Part shown: piece after piece, positions 54,731 to 64,000 of the stretch
How the letters are laid out: each line of letters opens with the position of its first letter
Numbering within the stretch: the first letter of the stretch is position 1
Assembly: GCA_037043455.1 (NCBI GenBank)
Contig: JAWPHD010001814.1
Location: forward strand, 62,001 to 126,000
Source of the DNA: Cyrtodaria siliqua
Lineage: Eukaryota > Mollusca > Bivalvia > Adapedonta > Hiatellidae
Reading direction: 5' to 3'
DNA length: 64,000 nucleotides
Translations under genes and position numbers: made by a program
The notes under the pieces: generated by a model
Databases searched by the model: none
What the model saw: only the letters and a program-made list of their open reading frames with translations
What the model was told of the DNA's origin: nothing

Positions 54731-56765
54731 CCAGATTGTTGTCTTTGAGCTAAGGAAACCATGACTTTTTGTTATTATTTTGTTGTCTGCATAACTTAAC
54801 ATGTTAGCGACATCGGGACAATGGCAATGTTGATTTGTTTAAAACTAGCGGCGAACCGTTAGTTTTTCTACATAACTTGCATACATGTGTAATCATTAGT
54901 ATTAATTATTGGAATCATGTAAAGCAAATTGTTTTAACATAATACTTACTGTTGATTATATTGCACCAATAATGTATTTAAATAATACTTACTGTTGATT
55001 ATATTGCACAAATAATGTATTTAAACATTTGGTAGAATACTGAAGAATAATCAAAACTCAAAATGTTATTTAATTATATGCAAGCAGGTTTAAAGTCAAA
55101 ATGATAGTGGACTTATAAACCCAAGTGCTAATTTTACCGCTTGATACACAATTCAAGATTGCCATGTGTCTCTTTAAGACTGAGAAGCATTTTTAAAAAT
55201 ATAAATATTATGACTATCGAATAAAAAAAGTAGTTCCTCCAAGAAGAATGCAAGCATGTGTACAGTTTTTAAAAAGGACGTCATGTGTTTGGTTTCAGTC
55301 AGTGAAATAACGTCAAATACAGATGCTTATAAGGTTGTAATTATAAACAGGTAAACAAATAACGTGTTTTCAAGTGCTACATGTAGATCTCCTTCAGTTC
55401 AACTTTCATGAAACTGCGTGTTGCATACTAATCGTTTAATCGCCAGCAGGGGCCCGTTTTATGAAACATCTTACGATAATTTTGATCGTAAATCAAATTA
55501 TTAAATGTATTGCTATAAGTTACGTTAAATAGATAACACGATTTCAGTAAACTATCTAATACCTATGTTGTTTATGCAATATTTCCACGCATCATTGCTT
55601 GCTTCAAATACTTTTAAGGAAAATGGCTGAAATTATTTTATTTTGACTTACGATCAAAAGTATCGTAGGTTGTATCACCTTCGAACAGATCATGACCAAT
55701 AACCACCAAACAATAACACATACAATCGGGATCTCTCTCTCTCTCTCTCTCTCTTCCTTTTTTTTTTAGAAAATGTAATTCATTACAGTGGCCTAGCCTA
55801 CGACGGCCCATTTGACTATCTTTTATTTCACTTCAATTTCCCGAATTCTGAATTCTGAATTCTGTAAATCTTTTAAATATTGGGTACTGTACATTGCAAA
55901 CCCCAGGGGTCGTGGGTTCAAATCTCACAGGAGGCATATTTATTTTTATTGTTATGCCCCCCAAAGGGTGGCATATAGTAGTCACACTGTCAGTCAGTCC
56001 GCCCGTCCGTCAGTGGTTCGTTCGTACTATCTTGTCCGGTAAATAACTCTGACATTTATGGATGGATTTTCAAATAACTTGGCACAAATGCTCACTACGT
56101 GTCGTGTGCAATTTCCAAGTCGGTGTCTCCAAGGTCAAGGTCACACTTAGAGGTCAAAGGTAAAAAATAAGTGCTTTCCGGCTTGCCGGTAAATAACTTT
56201 GACATTGATGGATTTTCGGAATTCAGAAGTGTGAACCATATGGTACTGGATTAAGGATACTGGGCGCTGTCATGCATACGGACAAACGCACGCACGTGGG
56301 GGCGGTGGAGTGTTCGTGGGGTGGGGTGGGGAGGGCGGGGGGTAAGGGTGAGTGCGGGGAGGTGGAGGTTGGCGTCCTTGTTACCAGGATCACTGTTCCT
56401 CAGATCCCCAAAAGCACTGTTACTCTAGTATCCCTGGATCCCTTAAAATATTTTTCAATTTTCCCCAGATCCCTAAAAATAGTTGGCCATGTTCCCCAGA
56501 TCCCCAATACCCCTGTGAAAAACAAAGAAAGAATAAAGAAAAGCACAAACACATCCCTTGGGTGTGTGTGTGGGGGGTGGGGGGAGGGTAAATTAATTTT
56601 TTTTTTTTTAAATAATAATGCAGCGATACTGTTTCCAAATGCCGGAGAGGGATGGGGGAGGAGGGGGAGAAGGCGGAGGGGGGAAGGGGCAATATACCGT
56701 AGTTCAACAGTGTCTGTGCATATTTCAAATATGTTTCTATAATACACAATGTTGGATCTTGGATG
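54366..56765. repeat. Segmental duplication, copy 2
   Basis: Homologous to 418-3115, beginning in torsin intron 4 and including exon 5 and its 3' flank. It lacks the SINE and has two rather than three 43-bp units. Because this copy keeps the complete TIR element beyond the breakpoint, it is probably the parental arrangement. Confidence 0.85.
54462..54730 (+). CDS. Torsin exon 5 (C-terminal domain, sensor II)
   Basis: The acceptor is TTATTTTAG. Phase 1 completes Gly255 and the exon reads GLWHSQLITKHLISSYIIFL, then MERKHVKLCIKDGLISKGYY, ELTYFPDDIQVFSTTGCKRI and a TAA stop. GCK is the redox-sensitive sensor-II motif of torsins. Human torsin-1A aligns throughout ([20 protein letters not shown]). 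The open frame continuing upstream to 54275 is intron. Confidence 0.95.
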
Positions 56766-57225
56766 ACTCAACAAATACATTTAAAAATATTGATCTATAG
56801 CTCCTCCATGTGAAGTTTGATCAAATTGATCTGGCGGTTTCTGAGAAGTCGTAAAAAGTAAAAGTCAACAACGACGATGTACAGACGGACGGACCGACGG
56901 ACGACCAATATACGATATTCTAATAGCTAATGTCCTTAATATCACAATTTAAACTTCGGAATTTAGAATTTGGAATTCCGAAATCGGAACTACAACAAAC
57001 TCGGCATTGTAGCGCCATATGTGGCTGGCTGGCATGAGCCGATATTCATAAAAAGAAAAACAATATGCCTCCTGTGAGATTTGAACCCACGACCCCTGGG
57101 GTTTTCAATGTACAGTACCCAATATTTAAAAGATTAACATAATTCGGAATTCGGAATTCAGAACTCGGAATTCAGAATTCGGGAAATTGAAGTGAAATAA
57201 AAGATAGTCAAATGGGCCTTCGTAC
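55785..57225. mobile_element. TIR element with tRNA T-arm-like sequence in each arm
   Basis: About 160-bp inverted repeats, 55785-55940 and 57060-57225, share GGCCCATTTGACTATCTTTT, AATTTCCCGAATTC and GTGGGTTCAAATCTCACAGG. The interior contains a TCCG run, AAGGTCAAGG modules, GGGG-rich stretches (56300-56360, 56570-56690) and an inverted ACGGACGGAC run. There is no transposase. The RGTTCAAATC box looks like a pol III B box. Confidence 0.7.
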
Positions 57226-57399
57226 TAGCCAGTGTACTACATATTTCATTACCTTAGCACGGATCATAGACTAGATAAATGCGTAAAGTAATTGATACAT
57301 GTTTATTGTAACGATACTTCCACACTACGGCGTTCTACTTTACACAATTGTGATCTCTTTCAATGACATATTACAAAATAACAGTACCTGACTATGGAC
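57226..57399. other. Unannotated spacer
   Basis: Nothing recognised. Confidence 0.4.
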
Positions 57400-57745
57400 G
57401 CCGGCTGTGTCCTTGTTATTTTTTAAGATTTTTTGTAGGCGGCGAGAAGTCAACGATGAAAAGTCGTGTTTTCGACTTTTTGAAATCGCCTTTGCTTTCT
57501 AATTTACACCACAGAAATTTGTGGAAAATATAATTTTTCCTCCAACTTCAAGTTTTCGCCTTTGACTTCGAGTTTTGTCTTTCGACTTCGACCAAGCAAA
57601 CTCTATTAAACACATGTATTATTTTGACCGTAACCGGTTTCCATACCTAACCGTAAAACATGTAGTCTTGTACATCTAATGTTGTTAATGGCTGTGTAGT
57701 TTACTTGCTACAAGATGATCACGATCAAACATGAGTGTAATACAA

Positions 57746-57890
57746 ATAAATATATAGAGGATATTTGTTGGTTTGGAGTGAATAGGATTTATTTTCATCG
57801 AGATGTGAGAAAACTTATATTTTCACTCGTGCTTGATGAAAATAAATCCTATATTCACGACAAACCAACAAATATTCTATTTATTATATA
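57746..57890. repeat. Hairpin H5, ~60-bp arms
   Basis: Left arm GGATATTTGTTGGTTTGGAG with AGGATTTATTTTCATCGAG is inverted at the right as TTGATGAAAATAAATCCTAT...CAAACCAACAAATATTC. The loop is AT-rich. Confidence 0.9.
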
Positions 57891-58102
57891 CTTTTTATCA
57901 TGCAACACTACCAAACTGTTTCAAATAGAAAATATGTTTTGTTCCGACAGTTCCCCTTTAACGTATTCGCGGATAAATATAGTAACGCCAGCGCGTGAGG
58001 CGATTTACATATATTTAGTGCACATAGAATATAGTTCTAAACTTTGACACGAATTATGATTGTTATAAGTAAATGTATAAAAAGGTAGTTCCATTTTTCC
58101 GG

Positions 58103-58134
58103 CAGTGAGAATATAAGCTTTTATATTCTCACTG
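58103..58134. repeat. Short palindrome
   Basis: CAGTGAGAATATAAGC is followed at once by an almost perfect complement, and ATGAGAATATAAGG recurs at 58153. Confidence 0.8.
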
Positions 58135-58599
58135 TGAAAATATAAACAATGAGAATATAAGGTTTATTGTAAGCATACAATCCACTATTTCACTGGGAAG
58201 TATATAATAAACCTAGCTGTGGAAGCCGGTTGCGTCCTGGTTAATTTGTTTTATCTTTTTTTTCTGTTAGGTACGCACAGAAGAAGGAAAGTCGTCAAAG
58301 AATTTATATTCCAACTTCGATTTCGATTTTTTCACTTCGATTCGACTTCTTACAATTGACTTTGCCCCCACAATTTCGCGCAACATGTCATTTTTACCTT
58401 CGACTTCAATTTCGCCTAGAAATTTTGCGTAAATTTCGATCTTGTGCTTTCGCCTTCGACCATTCACCTTTGTCTTTCGATGTTGACCAAACAAAATCTA
58501 GATTTTGTAGTGTAATCGTAAACATGATCCTAACCGGCTTCGATACCTAATCCAAACAAATGTAATCATATACATCCAATGTTCTCAGTCGCTGTGTAG

Positions 58600-58695
58600 T
58601 TAACTTGCTACAAGACGATCATGATAAAGCACGGGTGACGCAAACGTCATGATATGTGTGTACAAATACATGATGGACGCATGCCCTTCGCCTGA
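58600..58695 (-). pseudogene. Duplicated 3' tail of the membrane-protein exon
   Basis: On the minus strand it reads GEGHASIMYLYTHIMTFASP then VLYHDRLVAS and TAA. It is the copy of GEGPVSIFYLYSHIMAFATL in the exon at 59115-59438. It lacks the upstream part of the exon and any acceptor, so it is a by-product of tandem duplication. Confidence 0.7.
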
Positions 58696-59114
58696 AACTA
58701 CAAGCCATGCGTAAAATATACAGACCGAAGTTATGTTCTTATTTTAATAACATAATCCAAATACATATACCTAGCTATGGAAGCCGGTTGAGTCCTGGTT
58801 AATTTGTTTTCGCATTTTTTCTGTTAGATAGGCAAAGAAGAAGGAAACTCGTCGAAAATTGATTTCGACTTTTCATTTCGATTCGACTTTTTGTAATTGA
58901 TTTGCCCCACAATTTTGCGCAACATGTCATTTTACCTTCGACTTCAACTTCGCTCAGATATTTTGCGCAAAGTTCGATTTTGAGATTTCGCCTATTTGCC
59001 TTTGTCTTGAAGTTTTGTCTTTCGACTTCGACCAAACAAAATCTATTAAAACATGAACGTAACCGGCTTCCATACCTAACTCTGAACACATTTATTCATA
59101 TAAATATAATGTTC

Positions 59115-59438
59115 TCAATCGCTGTGTAGTTTACATGCTACAAGATGGTCATGATAAAGCACGAGAGTAGCAAACGCCATTATATGTGAGTACAAATAAA
59201 AGATGGACACAGGCCCTTCGCCTGACACTACCAGTCTTAACTGAGTCACTGCGTACATCGCGAACAAGACGGCGTAACTTATTCGCCTTACGTTGAATGT
59301 TCCTAGGAAATGGATTGCCATGGCAACCACAGCAGCTGACATCTGTATATAAGCTATTATCGGATAACTGTCTCCTTCTCTTGGACCAAGTCTGTAACAG
59401 TTTATGAAGGATTCCGTCCACCATTCTGCACTGTCCGT
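59115..59438 (-). CDS. Terminal coding exon of an unrecognised multi-pass membrane protein
   Basis: A strong acceptor on the minus strand (CTATTTTGTTTCAG) precedes TDSAEWWTESFINCYRLGPR; the exon ends at a stop at 59115, phase 0. Three hydrophobic segments follow: AYIQMSAAVVAMAIHFLG, ISYAVLFAMYAVTQLRLVV and FYLYSHIMAFATLVLY, separated by short charged loops. The fold may be a small four-helix membrane protein. I do not recognise the family. A minus-strand exon with a phase-0 donor at 63525-63725 is a plausible upstream partner. The continuation of the open frame to 59552 is intron. Confidence 0.55.
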   Translation of the reverse strand, partial: TDSAEWWTESFINCYRLGPREGDSYPIIAYIQMSAAVVAMAIHFLGTFNVRRISYAVLFAMYAVTQLRLVVSGEGPVSIFYLYSHIMAFATLVLYHDHLVACKLHSD

Positions 59439-60463
59439 CTGAAACAAAATAGTAATTGAAAAAAGAGACATAATGAGGAATATCAGTACCCAAGTCCACA
59501 AACTTAAATCATATTTCATGCTGAAGCTCAAAACTGTAATTTGTTTAATCATATTTAATGAACTTGGAATTACTCGAAACTTTAGACAAATAGAGATAAG
59601 CGCAAATTACAACTGTCCTGAAAGTTCCCCTATGAAAAACGTTTTATTAAAACAAGTTATAGCTAAAATAAATATTCGAATGAGTCACGTGTGAAGTAGA
59701 ACTCCCCAAAAGTCGGTATAAGCAGAAATCGATGCGTAAAATTTCACATCATTCCAGTTTAGACCATCGATCAGGCAGGACGCCTTGCGGCCGTCTGGGA
59801 CAAAGAGACCCCACAAGGCGTGCCGCTCTCTGGAATAGTTCGCACCATGTTGGACAGTGATATCCAAAAAGCTGTGCAATATGGTTATCACGTGAAGATT
59901 TATAATATGCTGTACAGATGTTTTTATATATTGGCGTGTTTGCCTACGTTGTCAGGAGACCCAAGAATCTCAACACGTTGTAATAGGTCTAACAGGTCTA
60001 CACCCCACACTAGGGTGAGACCGTGTCCCTTTGAAGAGCCGTTTCTTGTTAACCTACAAAATCATCACGGATATCAACGATGGATACCTACGAGATCTAC
60101 ACTTGTCGTATGCTGGCGTCACTATATCAGTTCGGGGGAACTGGTACCCAACACACGACAGCGTAAATGGCGGAGGAGACCTTGGAGCAGACACAGAATG
60201 AAAAACGCTGACACATCACCACTACAAACGCTGGGGGATTGGCGTTCCGGTGGTCGTCTACCATTGTGTGCCTGTTCCAGGACATCACGAACATCACGGG
60301 TTTCACAATCAACAGGATTGACTTGCTTGGCGCTCACAACGCAGATATCTTCTGATTGGCTAATCAACTTTCGAACCGGAAATGGGATTGACCTACTTCA
60401 CAATTCTGAGAGGCGATCCCATTGGACGAAAACAACATTTCAACAATACTCATCTTTGGAAAT

Positions 60464-60644
60464 ATGGAAATCATCTTTGGAAAAATAAACATCGTTGGAC
60501 TTCTTCACCCAACTCTACTGTTGCTATATACTGTTATCTACTTTGGACGAGGGATGCTGCCTTTCCTGGACCCATCTGCATTCCGTAATTCAGCTGCAGA
60601 ATATGGGTTTTATATCTGTCTATGGTTGACAGACTGTTACTCAT
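60464..60644 (+). CDS. Candidate exon of a membrane protein (opposite strand)
   Basis: From ATG 60464 the frame reads MEIIFGKINIVGLLHPTLLL, then YTVIYFGRGMLPFLDPSAF and AEYGFYICLWLTDCYS, ending at a good donor CTCAT|GTAAGT (phase 1). It has two hydrophobic segments. No downstream exon was found within the window and the start is uncertain. A longer overlapping frame at 59820-60488 is arginine/serine-rich and looks spurious. Confidence 0.35.
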
Positions 60645-61494
60645 GTAAGTGGTGATAAGCATGCTTTACAACTTGAATTCCTAGAGAACGCGTCTGAAAA
60701 ACTTGAATGATATAAACACATATTTTGTAATGTTGAAAGGTTACCATTTCACTTGCTGAAATGACGTTTTCGTAAACCAGTCTACTGAAATGTAGCATGT
60801 TATCATTATTAGTATATGTATATTAGCGACAAAACATTCACAACCCTCTATAGCGCAGTTGATTGAGGCGTCGTGTTAGTGCCGAGGAGAGTGTTTTTTT
60901 TTTTTTTTTAATTTTCATTATTATGGTTTTCATTATTGCTAATGGTAAGGTAGCAACAGTTCCTTTACATTTTTCACTTTGATAACGAAATCTATAAGTA
61001 CACATGGCAACAGTGAACAGTTTATATGTGTTGTAATGCACACGCTAACGCACACGTATCCCTTACATGTGAACAATTGTATTTCTGTGCTGATATGTAC
61101 TTCTAGCACGTCGTGTTACAAGTGTGAATTGTAATCAATATATAAGGCATGAACAGAAAGAAACAAGGTCGAGCACATTAATTTAAAATGCTTTGTAAGA
61201 AGAACTGATGGTAAAAATCGGGAAGAATGTACGAAAAAACGGTCGAGGCGTGTATAAGTCTCCGTGACAAGATTTATTTTTTTCAATATCGTTTTAACAC
61301 CCGTGACTTGATATATTATTCGCTCTCGGCAGCTATTTTACGCTTGCGTAAAACCTTGTTGTGCTCGCCAAAATGCGTCATGCAACAAGGCGAGAGTAAA
61401 TAAACTTTTCTACTACTAAAAGTTCACCTTTTTATTTAGCTTCCGTACATGTAAGATCGATAAATATACGTCTTCAGAACATGTGATAAAACAA

Positions 61495-61585
61495 ATAGTT
61501 GCCCGGAACGGGATTTGAACCACAGCCTTGCACTTTTACGTTTTGAAGGATATACGCTGAACCATTAGACCATTGCTGTTTATTG
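61495..61585 (-). tRNA. tRNA-like sequence, probably pseudogene
   Basis: On the minus strand it shows A box TGGTCTAATGGTTCAGC and B box GGTTCAAATCCCGTTCC. The acceptor arms do not pair well and the anticodon arm is too long. It is best seen as a tRNA-derived pseudogene or SINE head. Confidence 0.35.
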
Positions 61586-61849
61586 ATATGTTGTAGCATT
61601 TTTAACACTATATATGCAGTACATAATAACTAGCGCGCACAAACAAACTCATCAAGCGCTAAATAACAAGTCGAGATATGAGGTCTGGTTGTTTTGAGAC
61701 GAAGTATTAGATTCATATTGATAACATACAGTATTACAACAGGCAATGTTAATTCACACGTCCGCCAAGATAGACTTTATCTTTATTGATCCATCTTGAG
61801 TTGCTTTCAGATACGTTGAGTTATTTTGCCTCATACAATTTTCTCAAGT

Positions 61850-61925
61850 AGCGTTATAGTTCAGTGGATAGAGCGCCCGACTTGAAATCAGAAGGTCGTG
61901 TGTTCGGGCCCGAAAGAGGCTAACT
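61850..61925 (+). tRNA. tRNA-like sequence, probably pseudogene
   Basis: TAGTTCAGTGGATAGAGCGC resembles a D arm, CGACTTGAAATCAGAAGG an anticodon arm, and GTGTGTTCGGGCCCG a T arm with the A of the canonical TTCGA replaced. Stems contain mismatches, so function is doubtful. Confidence 0.35.
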
Positions 61926-62310
61926 TATTTTTTAACCATTACTGTTACCTGTGTATAGGTACGATGTGCACTGGTCGATGTCTATACAGTAAATGATTTC
62001 TAGCTTTTTGTTGTTGTTTTCTAAGGATTAGAGTGCCTCTACCATATGGGCCCCCGTGAAGAATCCCACGTTGACCCGGCATTATGTCTGCACTTTTCAT
62101 CGTTGTGGTGTGTAGGTTGTATCTGTGTGATGTGATGACTGCGTCGGTTCTATTGTTGATGTGTTGATGGTTGTCGCTCTCGCTCTATGTTGTTTCGCTG
62201 CGGCGGTGATGTGCTGTCTGGAGTGGTGCTGGCCTACATCCGCTAGGTGGTGTTGTTGCCTACATCCGCTACTGGGCCGGGGTCCTGTCTTTGGGCCACC
62301 CCGCCTCTGC

Positions 62311-62355
62311 AACCTGCGTCCCCGGAGGCCTAAAGTTCTATAGGCACGCAGGTTG
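62311..62355. repeat. Short hairpin with 11-bp stem
   Basis: GCAACCTGCGT pairs with ACGCAGGTTGC around a 20-base loop containing CCGGAGGCCTAAAG. Confidence 0.7.
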
Positions 62356-63524
62356 CTGACTCCGTTGCTCCATGTACTTCGCCAGGCTTCCCCACGTTGG
62401 ATCCGTTAAGTTGCTGAGTCGTCGACCTCACATTCAATATATACATAGCCCATATATGCCACACCAAACATTCGGGGGGTTCCACATACAGACTGTCGAC
62501 GTTCAGCTAACTTCTTCACCTCGATGGTTGTTCCTGGCGATGTTCCATGGCGGGCGGGACAACGGAGACGACACCGATCTTGGTCATCAGCACTGACTGG
62601 GATAGTCGGTCCCAATCAGTCTTGACGTGATTTCTAGCGCTATATTTGCTCGCTTACATACCCGATTTCGACACGTGCTGGTGGACATGTAGTTACAAAT
62701 AAGGACACGCCTACAAAGAAGAAATCGATTGATCAAGCTTGAAATGGGACTTAAGTGTATTCGTGAACATGGGGCCAGGTATATTTATATAACAATCCAA
62801 TTTTTTTTTTTAATGTTCCAGTTCATGATACAAATGTCATATCAATCCAAACAGTGGATTAACACCATGCTGATCAGGTCTAAAGTTTGAATTCATCAAA
62901 GATTTTTAATGAAATCAGCGTAAAATGCTTAAATCAACCTAAGATAGCACACATTGTGCAGAATGAATTTCCCTTGTAAATAAGGGATAATTTGTATGCT
63001 CATTCGTTACTCCTAGATCCCCACGAGAAGCCTGATGTTCCCCTTTAAATAATTAAGCTGCAAAATGTCACAACAACGTCGGTGTACTTATCATATGCGA
63101 CGCTTGCTTGTTTTCAGAACAAATGTCTAGAACATTTCTTGTATAAATGTTCACGCGGCAAATTACCGAGATTCTGGTATCGTTTCTGATTGGCTTATAT
63201 ATCCAGGATATAAGAACGGTAGAAAAACAATAAATTAACAAACAGACAAAGAGGGAAAGTTCATCAATATATCGACGAACTAAATATGGATGGTCAAAAA
63301 TACTAGAATAAAAAAATAAAAAAAATAAAAAAATACGTCCATGTGTTTATGTTTTGTTTGTTGTTTTCTGCACAAAGAGTCAAAGATGTCGAAGCGTCGA
63401 AGATGATCAAGACTAAATTTAACCAAATCGAATGGGTTTTGGTTATGAAAGTAGCTATCCCGCCAACAACAGTCAACGTTTACAACATATGTACACCAGA
63501 CGACGAGTTATATATATAACTTAC

Positions 63525-63725
63525 ATATTTTGAGAATCCAAACTCTGGGGACACAATATAAACGACTTTGACCAGCAAGTCCATACCCCAAAACTGGAGC
63601 GTCGAATTAAGAGTTACCAACTCATAATTCATTTTACGCCTATTGGATCGCAGATATTTTAAGAACCCGTAAAATAAACCTTTACTTTTAATCGGCATAG
63701 ATACAGTAGTGTATGACCTGAACAC
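63525..63725 (-). CDS. Candidate upstream exon of the minus-strand membrane protein
   Basis: On the minus strand a frame with possible starts MPIKSKGLFYGFL or MNYELVTLNSTLQ runs to FWGMDLLVKVVYIVSPEFGF then SKY and stops at a good donor, ATAT|GTAAGT, phase 0. That phase matches the acceptor at 59438, so direct splicing would be possible (intron 4.1 kb), giving a ~170-residue four-helix protein. Intermediate exons cannot be excluded. The frame past the donor (to 63480) is intron. Confidence 0.4.
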
Positions 63726-64000
63726 CTGGACTGAGTCTTGATAAACGGTTTTGTAATTGGAATTTTACCGTTATTTGGTTTCTTTAAATAATGCATATCC
63801 GCCTATTAAATACATACATTGACGAATGTACAATTACAATATACGTATCTGAACATAGGGCCCAATGTTATGTGTTAGAAACAAGTTAAAACGGTCAATG
63901 ATTTCGGACAATCATTCATTACTTATTCATACTATTTGCCGTTCGTTAGGGTACAGTAACAGGTAAACGGTGAATAATCGATTTCTAACTGTATGTCCTC
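63726..64000. other. Unannotated right edge
   Basis: No gene seen. The stretch near 63890-63925 resembles 19730-19780. Confidence 0.4.

Larger units (their letters stand above)
57400..59240. repeat. Three tandem ~450-bp copies of a gene 3' end and flank
   Basis: Copies at about 57400-57745, 58210-58720 and 58775-59240 share GTCCTGGTTAATTTGTTTT, TTTCGACTTCGACCAAACAA, GTAACCGGCTTCCATACCTA and GCTGTGTAGTTTACTTGCTA. The last copy contains the true end of the membrane-protein exon (59115 onwards). The middle copy retains the matching coding tail (58600-58695). The first has lost it. Hairpins H5 (57746-57890) and one at 58103-58134 lie between copies 1 and 2. Confidence 0.8.
60645..63524. other. 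Repeat-rich intergenic or intronic stretch
   Basis: It contains a tRNA-like A-box sequence before a T run (60845-60912), inverted repeats CTCTCG/CGAGAG with CCTTGTTG/CAACAAGG (61315-61400), two tRNA-like sequences (below), a GC-rich segment (62150-62340) ending in a hairpin (62311-62355), and A/T simple repeats (63304-63335). No gene is supported. If the minus-strand exons belong together, this is their intron. Confidence 0.5.

Noticed and set aside
56272..56742. 156-residue G/R-rich plus-strand frame and its antisense partners
   Set aside because: It lies in G-rich interior of a TIR element. The frame is not kept in the paralogous segment at 2640-3100.
59820..60488. 222-residue plus-strand frame
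   Set aside because: It is Arg/Ser/Thr-rich with no domains. Another phase (around 60050-60180) reads slightly better (LHLSYAGVTISVRGNWYP) but ends in a stop, and no clear family or splice pair was found.
61850..61925. Functional tRNA gene
   Set aside because: D-arm and T-arm resemblance is present but the anticodon and T stems have mismatches, so it is listed only as tRNA-like.

Overview
The window is AT-rich, intron-containing eukaryotic DNA with very few host genes and many nested mobile elements. A torsin gene, CR1-type and other non-LTR retrotransposons, tRNA-derived SINEs with an AATTC tail, many foldback elements and arrays with a recurring 'GAGTTATGGCCCTTGATTTA' module together suggest a marine invertebrate, most likely a bivalve mollusc. 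That assignment is an inference; no marker gene proves it.

Host genes. (1) A complete five-exon torsin gene (AAA+ ATPase of the ER and nuclear envelope) lies on the plus strand at 36986-54730. I assembled it from exons whose splice phases all agree (343 residues). Its ~9.9 kb first intron is filled with retrotransposon copies. (2) The last torsin exon is present a second time at 523-791, inside a 2.4-2.7 kb segmental duplication (418-3115 and 54366-56765); the rest of that paralogue would lie left of the window. (3) Pieces of a gene resembling the P2X7 intracellular-domain (P2RX7_C) zinc-binding family lie at 6098-6263, 6854-6902 and 19268-19408. It is split by a ~12.4 kb insertion. (4) Exons of an unrecognised multi-pass membrane protein lie on the minus strand at 63525-63725 and 59115-59438. 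The end of the gene is copied in a three-fold tandem repeat at 57400-59240. (5) A decayed, unrecognised zinc-finger-like gene lies on the minus strand at 3263-4200.

Mobile elements, left to right. A 3' fragment of LINE 'A' (1-414) is nearly identical to part of the full-length LINE A. A large DNA transposon, T1 (6903-19267), has long terminal inverted repeats and carries a THAP-domain coding region. That THAP region is itself split by the full-length LINE A (about 8760-15204). A second nest, T2 (about 20249-29890), contains another TIR element (20316-22506), a CR1 retrotransposon that is intact but for one stop codon (about 22507-28740) and the 3' end of another LINE (28757-29580). From 32 to 36.7 kb there are hairpin elements, 'GCGGCAA' repeats and a 44-bp array. 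Intron 1 of torsin holds LINE copies B and C, a 160-bp tandem array and a 14/18-bp minisatellite at each side. From 57 to 64 kb lie foldbacks, tRNA-like sequences and the membrane-protein exons.

The most interesting structure is the Russian-doll nest at 6.1-19.4 kb: host-like gene, then T1 transposon with a THAP gene, then LINE A. The boundaries of most elements are estimated by eye from internal repeats. No alignment or database search was possible.
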